Below, piece after piece: positions 7,880 to 15,403 of a stretch of 59,782 nucleotides of DNA (the first letter of the stretch is position 1; the number at the start of each line of letters is the position of its first letter). The stretch covers positions 1-59,782 of the forward strand of contig NZ_QQXK01000024.1 in assembly GCF_003575975.1 (NCBI RefSeq), written 5' to 3'. The notes beneath the pieces were generated by a model. It saw only the letters and a program-made list of their open reading frames with translations, was not told where the DNA came from and searched no databases. The position numbers were made by a program, and so were the translations under genes. Source of the DNA: Galactobacter valiniphilus. GTDB lineage: Bacteria; Actinomycetota; Actinomycetes; Actinomycetales; Micrococcaceae.

Positions 7880-8482
7880 ATGGCATTCTTTCTTGCCATG
7901 AACAAGTTTATTCCTGCGGCCATGGTTGCCGCGCTTGCGCTCACGGTGACCGCGTGCAGCACCGTCGAGCCCGCCGACTCCAGCGCACCGCCCGCCGTGG
8001 TGTCGTCCCCGACCCCCACCGAGCAGTCCCTGGAAGCCGAGCCGCCGGCCAGTTCCTCGTCCGTAGCAGAGCCCAGCTCTGAGACCGCATCCCCGGCGCA
8101 GAGCGAGGACGTCGTCTTCGGCCAGACTGCGTCATGGCAGGACGGGATCTCCGTTGTGCTCTCCAAGCCGCGCAAGTTCACTCCGAACGAATACGCCGCT
8201 GGCGTGGAAGGCAAGAAGCACGTGGTCCTGGACGTCACCCTGACGAACGGCACCGCCGAGAAGTTCGATCCCACCTCGTTCCACTTGGCTGCACAGTCCG
8301 GCGACGGCGAGGCGTCCCAGATCTTTGACAGCGCCAGCGGCGTGGGCGAGTACCCCCAGACCCAGCTTCGCGCGGGCAAGAGCGTGAAGTGGAAGATCGC
8401 GTTCTCCGTTGAGGACTACAACGATCTGGCCGTCGACGTCACTCCGGACTTCGATCACGACACCCAGATGTTCACGTTCTGA
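7880..8482 (+). CDS. Lipoprotein with DUF4352-like domain
   Basis: A 200-residue secreted lipoprotein. The N-terminus has a signal peptide and lipobox LTVTAC, with the lipidated Cys at residue 26 from ATG 7880. A Ser/Pro/Glu/Ala-rich linker of about 55 residues follows. The C-terminal domain (WQDGISVVLSKPRKFTPNEY...KKHVVLDVTLTNGTAE...) has the pattern of the DUF4352 immunoglobulin-like fold. GGAG lies 5 bases before ATG 7880; an internal ATG at 7898 (MNKFIPAA) would also give a normal signal peptide. It would be anchored to the outer face of the membrane. No enzymatic motif is visible. Confidence 0.8.
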   Translation: MAFFLAMNKFIPAAMVAALALTVTACSTVEPADSSAPPAVVSSPTPTEQSLEAEPPASSSSVAEPSSETASPAQSEDVVFGQTASWQDGISVVLSKPRKFTPNEYAAGVEGKKHVVLDVTLTNGTAEKFDPTSFHLAAQSGDGEASQIFDSASGVGEYPQTQLRAGKSVKWKIAFSVEDYNDLAVDVTPDFDHDTQMFTF

Positions 8483-8495
8483 GTGTGCCAATCAC

Positions 8496-8534
8496 CAAGG
8501 GCGGGGCGGATCATGTCGATCCGCCCCGCCCTTG
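8496..8534 (+). terminator. Rho-independent-like hairpin after the lipoprotein gene
   Basis: A 17-base perfect stem CAAGGGCGGGGCGGATC paired with its complement around a 5-base loop, starting 13 bases after the stop. It is followed by CTTCAG rather than a long T tract. Confidence 0.8.
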
Positions 8535-8678
8535 CTTCAGTTCACCGCCGCCAACACACCGGGCAGTCAAGCCAGAGGTCCGCCACGTCCTACGGCGGGG
8601 CCGCCTCGAGGAATCACGAGCTCGACGCCGGGGCCGTAGCTGGCTCGACAACGAGACCGACCCTTGGATGATATGGAC

Positions 8679-8696
8679 GTTTTGGGCGTTTTGGGC
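8679..8696 (+). promoter_or_regulatory. Tandem 9-mer before the toxin-antitoxin operon
   Basis: GTTTTGGGC occurs twice in direct succession, ending 12 bases before the antitoxin ATG at 8709. Toxin-antitoxin operons are usually autoregulated and the antitoxin has an HTH, so this may be its operator. No experimental support. Confidence 0.35.
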
Positions 8697-8708
8697 GATC
8701 ATGGATTC

Positions 8709-9206
8709 ATGGCCACGACGAACACCATCACCCCGAAGGTCATCGACGCGCCCCAGGACCTCAAAGAGTTGTTGAACCTTTCAAAGTTCCTTGAGAGCCA
8801 CGACTCGCCCGCGCTCCTGCTCGGCCCCGACGGCGAGCAGGTTTCCCTGCCCTTGGCGGTCTATGAGGTGCTCAGGCAGGTCGCCACAGCCATGGAGCGG
8901 GGCTCTTCTGTCAGTGTTCAACCACTCGACCGGCAGCTCACGACCCAGCAGGCGGCCGAGCTCCTCGGCATCAGCCGAAACACCCTGATCAGGCTGCTTG
9001 ACGAACACGAGCTTGCCTTCGAGCGGCTCGGAGCGTCCAGGCATCGCCGGCTCAGGTTGAGCGACGTGCTCGCCTATCGAGAGCGAAAGAGACAAGATCG
9101 CGGTAGCCGGCTCAACGAGATGACCCGGCAGGCCTTCGAGGACGGCCTCTACGACGTAGATGCTGCGGACTATCAATCCGCGCTGCGCGCCGCCCGCAAG
9201 GGCTGA
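8709..9206 (+). CDS. Antitoxin with excisionase-type HTH
   Basis: A 165-residue protein. The N-terminal half is helical (about residues 1-75). Residues about 80-130 hold an excisionase/MerR-like winged HTH: LTTQQAAELLGISRNTLIRLL followed by a wing and DVLAYRERKRQ. The tail (about 135-165) is acidic with EMTRQAFEDGLYDVDAADYQ, a plausible toxin-binding segment. It is followed 5 bases later by a PIN-domain gene. It would neutralise the PIN toxin and repress the operon. The ATG at 8709 (MATTNTITPK) is chosen over an in-frame upstream opening because it begins the conserved helical part. Confidence 0.82.
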   Translation: MATTNTITPKVIDAPQDLKELLNLSKFLESHDSPALLLGPDGEQVSLPLAVYEVLRQVATAMERGSSVSVQPLDRQLTTQQAAELLGISRNTLIRLLDEHELAFERLGASRHRRLRLSDVLAYRERKRQDRGSRLNEMTRQAFEDGLYDVDAADYQSALRAARKG

Positions 9207-9211
9207 ACGCG

Positions 9212-9799
9212 ATGGCCCGCTACGCGGCGTTCTTGGACGCCTGCACCATCGTGCCCTTGGCACCCTGTGACACGTTGCTGCGGATGGCTGATGCCGGGGC
9301 GTTCCGCCCGCTGTGGTCGGCGCGTGTCCTCGATGAGGCCATGCGGGCCCTCGTGCGCATCCACCCCGGAGTCGACCCGAGCCGTTTCCAGAGCCGCTTC
9401 AACTCGATGAACCACGCTTTCGACGATGCGCTGGTCTCAGGCTGGGAACCCCTCGTCGGCGCGTTGGAGCTTCCCGACCAGGATGATCGTCACGTCGTTG
9501 CTGCGGCACTGCTTGGCAGAGCCGACGCCATCGTCACAGCCAACGTGAAGGACTTCCCCTCCACGGTGCTCGGTCCGCTGGGACTGGAGGCGGTGACCGT
9601 GGACGACTTCCTCCTCAACCAGTTGGGGCTGAGCGAAGCATCCACGCTAGCGGTCGTCCGTGCGCAGGCAGAAGCCATGCGGCACCCGCCGGTCGAGTTG
9701 GATGAGCTTCTCTCGCGCCTGAGGCGGAGCGGCGCACCGAAGTTCGCGGCAGCCGTCGACGCTCTCACCGGAGACGACGCCGACACGCAATCAGCGTAG
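9212..9799 (+). CDS. PIN-domain ribonuclease toxin
   Basis: A 195-residue PIN protein, likely the toxin partner of the HTH gene ending at 9206. Acidic active-site residues are visible: the first Asp in AFLDACTI (D9), an acidic pair in RVLDEAMRA, and the DQDDRHVVAAALLGRADAIVTANVKDFP block that holds the last acids and the typical N-x-KDF strand. It probably cleaves RNA when freed from the antitoxin. It is longer than classical VapC (about 130 residues), with a C-terminal helical extension of about 60 residues, as in PIN toxins paired with excisionase-HTH antitoxins. Confidence 0.85.
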   Translation: MARYAAFLDACTIVPLAPCDTLLRMADAGAFRPLWSARVLDEAMRALVRIHPGVDPSRFQSRFNSMNHAFDDALVSGWEPLVGALELPDQDDRHVVAAALLGRADAIVTANVKDFPSTVLGPLGLEAVTVDDFLLNQLGLSEASTLAVVRAQAEAMRHPPVELDELLSRLRRSGAPKFAAAVDALTGDDADTQSA

Positions 9800-9924
9800 C
9801 GAAGCATGGCCGCCACGGTGGCCGGTCCCGGCGGCAGAGAGCGACTGCCCCCTGTTCACCGTTGCGAGCCTCGAAGCTGCATCGACCGCCGCCCATTCGT
9901 GCACGCGGCGGATTCCCGTTCGTC

Positions 9925-11580
9925 TCACGCGCCGGTCACCCTCCGGAACACGTCCTCGCCGCCGATCTCCAGCAGGTCCTGCGGGTTCCCCACGACCACC
10001 AGCTCGCTGCGCGCCCTCGACAGCCCCACGTACAACTTCTGGGTCGCCAGAGCGTTGTCCGGGTCGTCGTTCAGCGCCAGCACCACCACGGGTCGCTCGA
10101 GGCCCTTGAACCCCAGCACGTGCCCGTAGAACACCTCGTCGCCGGCAAAGAACGCGTCCCAGTACCCGGCCGGGCCCACGGCGTCCACCTGCGCGATCTG
10201 CTCGCCGTGGCGCCGCCCCGTGGTCAGGAGGGCGACGTCCCCAGGTGACCACCCGGCGTCGAGCATTGCCTCCACCTGATCATCCGCCGCCTCCGTCACG
10301 GAGGCGCCCGCCGCCACCGGCACAAAGCGCACCGGGACGCCCGCGTCCATGCGCGCGATCTGCTCCACCGGCGTGAGCGGCGCGAAGCACTCCGCGATCG
10401 TCGCCGTGTTGCGCAGATTGTCATCCAGCGGGAACGGGCTCAGCGTGATGGGCGAGGACCCCTCGCGGTCGAACACCTTCTGATGCGCGTCGGCGAACAC
10501 GAACAGCTCGCCGTCCTCGCCGCCGAGCAGGCAGAGGGTCAGGCCCTCCCACCACGAATCGGCGAAGTCCTGCGCCTCGTCCACCACGATCGCCTCGAAG
10601 CGGTGCTCATCCGGCAGCTCGGCGGCCAGCTCGGCCAGGCGCCGCGGGAGCACCTCGTCGTAGTACTGCGCGATCTCCTCGCGCGTCCCTTCCGGCTCAG
10701 CCTCGGCTCCCAGCAGCACGGGCAGATCGTGGAAGAGCCCCACGAACTGCGGGCGTTCCTCCGGCGGCCACCCGGCCACGGTGAGCTCGAAGTGCCGGGC
10801 CAGGCCGCGCGAATAGCAGACGAGCGCCACGCGCTTGCCGGCGCGCACCTGATCGCGCGCCTTCATGAGCGCCAGGTGTGTCTTGCCGCTGCCCGCCCCG
10901 CCAATCAGCTGCGCCCGGTGCTGGAAGCGCAGCAGCGCGAGCACCTTCTCCTGCTCGCGCGTGAGCTGATTGCCCGCGTCGGTGATCTCCTGCGAACGCA
11001 GCTGCGCGTTCTCCACGGCCTTGTGCGTGGCGCGCAGCGTCTTCAGCACCACCGCCGTCTGCTTCTCAGTCAGCACGGACGCGCTCGCGCCCTGCTTGCG
11101 CAGGGCCTCGGCCAGGAAGCCGGCCAGGTGCTCCACATCCTGCGCGAAGGCCACCAGGTGCCGGGGCGCGTCAGGCACCGCCCACTTGGGCGGCGCCTGG
11201 GTATAGGGAAGCACGACGACGTGCGTGATCCGTCCCAGGCCAAAGGACACCCGCGACTTCAGGAACTCGGAGAGCTCGTGCTTGGCCTGGCGGACCTGCT
11301 CGATGGGCGACTTTGCGAGGGCTCGGCGGCCCGAGCCGTCGGACTGGAACCACTCGCCGTCCTGCACCGAGACGGTGCCGCCCTTGACCTCGAGCGCGAC
11401 CACGCCAACCTCCGGCCAGAACACGAGGAGGTCGATCTCCACTTCGCGGGCGTGATCGGTAATGCGCTGGCCCACGAGCACCGTGGCCTCGTCGGGGAGC
11501 TGCTCAACGAGCGCTTCCCAGACGGTGCGCTCCGACTGCGTGGCGAATTCCGGGGCCTCGGGGATGCTGGTGGCGGTCAC
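9925..11580 (-). CDS. NERD nuclease-domain / UvrD-like helicase protein
   Basis: A 551-residue protein. The N-terminus (about 10-120) is a NERD domain with the PD-(D/E)XK-like core EIDLLVFWPEVGVVALEVKGG. A superfamily 1 helicase/ATPase core follows: Walker A GGAGSGKT, Walker B VVDEAQDF, and C-terminal motifs GFKGLERPVVV and LYVGLSRARSELVVVG, as in UvrD-family enzymes. The GTG start at 11580 overlaps the stop of the upstream DUF6308 reading frame as GTGA, so the two are translationally coupled; the in-frame opening reaching 11619 is not needed. Likely a DNA-processing enzyme of the accessory island; substrate unknown. Confidence 0.88.
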   Translation of the reverse strand: MTATSIPEAPEFATQSERTVWEALVEQLPDEATVLVGQRITDHAREVEIDLLVFWPEVGVVALEVKGGTVSVQDGEWFQSDGSGRRALAKSPIEQVRQAKHELSEFLKSRVSFGLGRITHVVVLPYTQAPPKWAVPDAPRHLVAFAQDVEHLAGFLAEALRKQGASASVLTEKQTAVVLKTLRATHKAVENAQLRSQEITDAGNQLTREQEKVLALLRFQHRAQLIGGAGSGKTHLALMKARDQVRAGKRVALVCYSRGLARHFELTVAGWPPEERPQFVGLFHDLPVLLGAEAEPEGTREEIAQYYDEVLPRRLAELAAELPDEHRFEAIVVDEAQDFADSWWEGLTLCLLGGEDGELFVFADAHQKVFDREGSSPITLSPFPLDDNLRNTATIAECFAPLTPVEQIARMDAGVPVRFVPVAAGASVTEAADDQVEAMLDAGWSPGDVALLTTGRRHGEQIAQVDAVGPAGYWDAFFAGDEVFYGHVLGFKGLERPVVVLALNDDPDNALATQKLYVGLSRARSELVVVGNPQDLLEIGGEDVFRRVTGA

Positions 11581-12239
11581 TGCTTTCCCGAATCCTCGCC
11601 AACTCGCTTCTCCATCCACACCAGAATGTCGAACACGCGCAAGGCGCTCAGATCCGGGTGTCCGGCCTCGCGCCCGAGATCGAGGAGTGTTCTTTCAACC
11701 TTTCGCTCATTCCGTGAAAGCGCCTCGTGAAACTCGCGCCACTGCGCGGCATCCGATTTGAGACCCAACACCGACTTCACGAACGAGTCGTAGATCGGAA
11801 TGAGCTGCGGACGCTTGCGCGCCATCAGCTTTGACGTCATCACCACACCGATTCCGTCCACTCCGTGGATGAGCTTCCACAAGCGCATCGCTGGCGCATC
11901 CTTCGAGTGCAGTTCATCCACCTCGTCCTCCTACAAGGAAGCCAATGGCCTGTCAGGAAGCTTGGCCAGCAACATAGACAGCTCCGTGGCGTGAGTGACG
12001 AGAAGCGCCTTCGATTGTTCCCATGCCAGTGGCACCGACAGAGTCCACAGCGCGGCAAGGTCGCTCACATCCACATGATCTGGCCCATTACCCTCAATGG
12101 TCAGAGTTTGGAAGGCGGCACCCGTGTAGCCACCCCCAGCCATGTAGGTCCGCAAGTTGCCGAGGTGCCAAGCCTTCCCTTCCGCCGTATCCAGGTTCAG
12201 CAGGAATTCTTCAAACTCGTCAGGCAACTTCACAGGCAT
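11577..12239 (-). pseudogene. DUF6308-like gene interrupted by an in-frame TAG
   Basis: Two same-frame open stretches, 12239-11931 (102 residues) and 11921-11577 (114 residues), together look like one DUF6308 protein of about 220 residues. The first ends LLAKLPDRPLASL then TAG at 11931-11933. The second continues EDEVDELHSKDAPAMRLWKLI...MARKRPQLIPIYDSFV. The stop is a single codon and there is no frameshift. The TAG overlaps a strong AGGAGG that sits 5 bases before a GTG (11919-11921), so the second half could be translated by reinitiation. Either a nonsense mutation (or sequencing error) or a genuinely split gene. The second half is coupled to the NERD-helicase by a GTGA overlap. Function of DUF6308 is not known to me. 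Confidence 0.65.
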
Positions 12240-12362
12240 TGCGTCTCGCTTCCGCGGCGTTCGACAGGGTTACGCCCATCCTGGCCGCAGAAAAGGGAAT
12301 TGCCTAGTGCTGGCTAAGTGTCGCAGCCCTCTGCCACCATTCATCTCAACTGAAGGGGCTAC

Positions 12363-12752
12363 TTGACCGAACAGAACGAGTTCACCATTGTCGGCAGGGG
12401 CAGCGAGGCGCCCATCGAGACGGCCATCCGCGAGCACCTTGCCGCGGACGGCTGGTCCGTCGAGGACCGCCCCAAGGCCACGGGCGTGGACATCCTCGCG
12501 CACCGCGACGGGCGGCGCCTGCTGATCGAGGTCAAGGGCAACACGGGCTCCAACTCGGGCCTGGACGTGCAGACGCTCTACGGTCAGATCCTGGAGCGCA
12601 TGGTGGATCCGAGCGACGAGTTTGCCCTCGGTTACCCCACGGCCGTCCGTTCCAAGATCGACCGCGTCCCGGCCCGAGTCCAAGCACTGCTCGGTCTGAC
12701 CTTCTTCGAGGTGGACGAGAACGGCGCGGTGACCCGCCGCGATCCGTCCTGA
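12363..12752 (+). CDS. Small PD-(D/E)XK nuclease-like protein
   Basis: A 129-residue protein starting at TTG 12363. The central GVDILAHRDGRRLLIEVKG is a textbook D-x(n)-E-x-K active-site arrangement of restriction-endonuclease-like folds (Asp in GVDI, Glu and Lys in IEVKG). The preceding helix IETAIREHLAADGW and the following QTLYGQILERM fit the fold. It stands alone, divergent from the DUF6308/NERD pair. It could be a stand-alone nuclease or a remnant of a larger restriction protein. No specificity domain is visible. Confidence 0.72.
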   Translation: MTEQNEFTIVGRGSEAPIETAIREHLAADGWSVEDRPKATGVDILAHRDGRRLLIEVKGNTGSNSGLDVQTLYGQILERMVDPSDEFALGYPTAVRSKIDRVPARVQALLGLTFFEVDENGAVTRRDPS

Positions 12753-12953
12753 AGAAAGTGACTACCGCGCTCCGGCCACCACGCCCCGCAACGCTGGCCG
12801 TCCCCTAGGAGTAGGCCGAGGAACGCCGCGTCACAAACACCGTTAGACGCACACTCACCGCTTTGCCCCAATCCCTGGTGAAATGGTGGGCACGCGGTCC
12901 CGGGACGCCCCGGGGCCGCGAACCAGCATTCACGCTGTCCAGGGGGAACACGC

Positions 12954-13826
12954 ATGAAGAGCACGCTCCGGGTCTCCGCCGCGGTCGCCACCGCCGCCTG
13001 CGCCCTCGCCCTGGCCGCCTGTTCGGCCGAGGAGGGCATCCCCGGCGTTCCCGGGCTGGGCAGGACCCCCGGCCCCGCCGTCACCTTCACCGAGCGCGGG
13101 CCCGAGCCGTGCGGCGGCTCGGGCGAGGCCTACTGCACCCCTCCCCCGGAGACCAGCCAGGCGCCGACCACCGCAGCGACTCCAACGGACACGGCCGCCA
13201 CAACAACGCCGGCACCCACCACCCCGGCCACCACCCCAGCGCCAAGCACCACGGCAACCAGCCCGAGCCCAACGAGCACCGAGAAGTCCCGTGCCTACGG
13301 CCTGCTCTACACGGACGACAAGAACAAGTACATCGACTCCAAGGTGCCCTTCATCGCCGGCGTCGTCACGCGCGAGACCAGGGCGATCTCCGCGAGCTAC
13401 GCCTTCGAGCGCATGGACGTCGACTACAAGTGCCCGGGCACCGACGCCCCGGAACCCGAAAACGGCCACTTTGTGCGCGTCTTCTACTTCCTCGGCAACT
13501 CCAAGGCCGATCGCGCGACCGGCCCCACCCTTGACGTCACGGCCCACACCTGGAGGTTCCTCGATGAGGACGGCACCCCGTGGATGGGCAACCTCGTCAC
13601 GCGGGCGGCCCTGAGCTGCTCCGGGAAGACGTCCGAGTCCTGGGGAGGCACCGCCAAACCCGGCTGGATCGCCAGCGGCACCCTCGTCTTCGACGTCCCG
13701 TCCACCTCCGGCATCCTGCAGCACACCTTCAAGGAGGGCATAGGCGGCTGGCGCTTCCCCGTGGAGAACGCCAACACGAACTTCCGCAGCCTCGACGAGC
13801 GCGTCGCCGAAAACTTCGGCAAGTGA
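12954..13826 (+). CDS. Secreted lipoprotein with Thr-rich linker
   Basis: A 290-residue lipoprotein. Signal peptide MKSTLRVSAAVATAACALAL ends in the lipobox LAAC. A Thr/Pro/Ala-rich linker spans about residues 60-110. A beta-rich domain of about 170 residues follows, carrying two cysteines (YKCPG and LSCSG) that may pair, plus aromatic-rich segments such as GWRFPVENAN. AGGGGG lies at proper distance before the ATG. The domain resembles the extracellular Ig-like lipoprotein domains of Micrococcaceae only in general character; no function can be assigned. Confidence 0.75.
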   Translation: MKSTLRVSAAVATAACALALAACSAEEGIPGVPGLGRTPGPAVTFTERGPEPCGGSGEAYCTPPPETSQAPTTAATPTDTAATTTPAPTTPATTPAPSTTATSPSPTSTEKSRAYGLLYTDDKNKYIDSKVPFIAGVVTRETRAISASYAFERMDVDYKCPGTDAPEPENGHFVRVFYFLGNSKADRATGPTLDVTAHTWRFLDEDGTPWMGNLVTRAALSCSGKTSESWGGTAKPGWIASGTLVFDVPSTSGILQHTFKEGIGGWRFPVENANTNFRSLDERVAENFGK

Positions 13827-13838
13827 GCACCACAAGAA

Positions 13839-13868
13839 GGTGGGCCGGGACTCACGCCCCGGCCCACC
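13839..13868. terminator. Terminator hairpin
   Basis: An 11-base stem GGTGGGCCGGG/CCCGGCCCACC with an 8-base loop, between the convergent lipoprotein gene (ends 13826) and the broken secreted-protein gene (ends 13893). Confidence 0.75.
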
Positions 13869-13892
13869 GCCGTGGTGCATTGACTCACAGAA

Positions 13893-15133
13893 CTACCGGA
13901 TCAGCCCCGAGGCATAGCTCGTGGTGTTCGCCGTGGTGATGGTCTCGTAGAACAGCGCCTTGCCGTTGATGTCCGAGAGCCAGGCCCTGCTGTTGCTCGT
14001 GTAGATCGTGTACTTGCCGGTCGCAGCGTCGAACACCGGGACCACCTTGTAGCCGGGGTCGCCGTGATTGAAGGGCCGGCTCCACGTCCACGTCACGCGG
14101 CTCCCGCTGACCATGCCCGCCGCGGCGTACGTGCCCGTGGGCGGCTGCACGAGCCACGCCTTGCGGTTCTTCAGATCCATGATCAGCTGGCCGTTGCCGC
14201 CACGTTGTCAGCGATCGCGATCGACGCGTTGGGGCTCGTGCTGAGCGAAGCGACCGTGTCGTCGATCCACTTGGCCCACGGCCAGGTCTTCTGCGTGTAG
14301 GACAGCAGCACCTTGCCGTCGCTGAGCCGCTTGAGCGCCGTGAGCTCGCCGCCGTACCAGTGCTCCTTGACGGACCGCAGCGCCGAATACACCAGCGTGC
14401 CGTTCAGCAGCTACACGTCACGCGCGTTCTTCACGAGCACCGTGGCCTTGGAGCCGTACAGCGGAACGGAAACCACCTCGGCACCGATCACCGCGTGATT
14501 CTTGAGGAGGTAGCGGTCGTAGTAGACCTTGCCGCCGACCAGCACGGGGTTGGCCCACTGATTCTCGGTGGGCAGGAACGTCTTCACCGAGGGCTTGGTC
14601 CCCGTTCCCTTCAGCACGTACAGGTTGACGCCGCCCTTCACCATGCCGATGGCGAAGAACGTTGACCCTTGCACGGAGATGTACGTGATTTCCCCCTTGA
14701 GCGTGCCGGAGTAGTAGTTGCGCACCGAGCCGCCGCGCTCCTGCACCTTCACGGTGCCGCCGGTGACCCCGACGACCCGACCGTCCGGCAGGACCCGCTG
14801 CGTCGATGCCCACTCCCTGGCGCTGGCCTGATACCCGGAAAGGGCGGTGCCCTTGAGCACCTTGGCCTGCGCCGCGGTCACGACGGTCGCCTTCACCTGG
14901 GCGCCCTTGTCCCAGCGGAAGGGCATGGCCTCGGTGGCGGCCGTGACGGCCGCCCGGTGCACGACGGCGTGTGCCGCCTGGGCGGGCGCCGCGCCTTGCG
15001 CTTGGGCCGGGAGGGAGGACCCGAGGACTCCCGCGGCCAGGCCCAGGCCGAGCGCGGCGGCCGTGGCGAGCTTGAGGGTGCGAACCGCGGGGCGCGGGCC
15101 GTGACGGCGCACGCTGAGGCGTGAAGAATCCAT
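13893..15133 (-). pseudogene. Secreted protein gene broken by TAG and a frameshift
   Basis: Three consecutive pieces form one secreted protein of about 410 residues. The first (15133-14411) starts with an Arg-rich signal peptide ending near LPAQAQG and carries a beta-rich domain with repeated strand patterns (GRVVGVTGGTVKV, ITYISVQGSTFFAIGM), suggestive of a propeller-like fold. It stops at an in-frame TAG (14411-14413). The same frame resumes with YSALRSVKEHWYGGEL (14392-14183). At about 14183-14195 the frame shifts to the one encoding GNGQLIMDLKNRKAWLVQPP down to 13893. Two independent lesions favour a real pseudogene, although assembly error cannot be excluded. No known family assigned. 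Confidence 0.7.
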
Positions 15134-15319
15134 GACAGCTCCTGTGGGAACGGGGGGTGGGCGCCGGGGGTGGGCGTGCGGAGTTCACACAGTGTGTGGA
15201 TTCGAAACGGTGTAAGACATGCCGTACCGGGCGGTTGCCATCCATACGATGCACAAAATCACGGTCGTCACAAAAGATGTCTTCATTCGCCCTTTGGTCT
15301 TCTGTCGCGCGGGCGCGGG

Positions 15320-15352
15320 AAGGGCCGGGATCCAGAGTGGATCCCGGCCCTT
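15320..15352 (-). terminator. Terminator hairpin downstream of the LAKTG surface protein
   Basis: A 14-base perfect stem AAGGGCCGGGATCC/GGATCCCGGCCCTT with a 5-base loop, 51 bases beyond the stop at 15404. It separates the surface-protein gene from the secreted pseudogene. The rest of 15134-15403 shows nothing else clear. Confidence 0.8.
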
Positions 15353-15403
15353 TCGAGGGGGTTGCCAGGTCACCGCGCAGTCACGACGGTGGGTCAATCA
15401 GGC

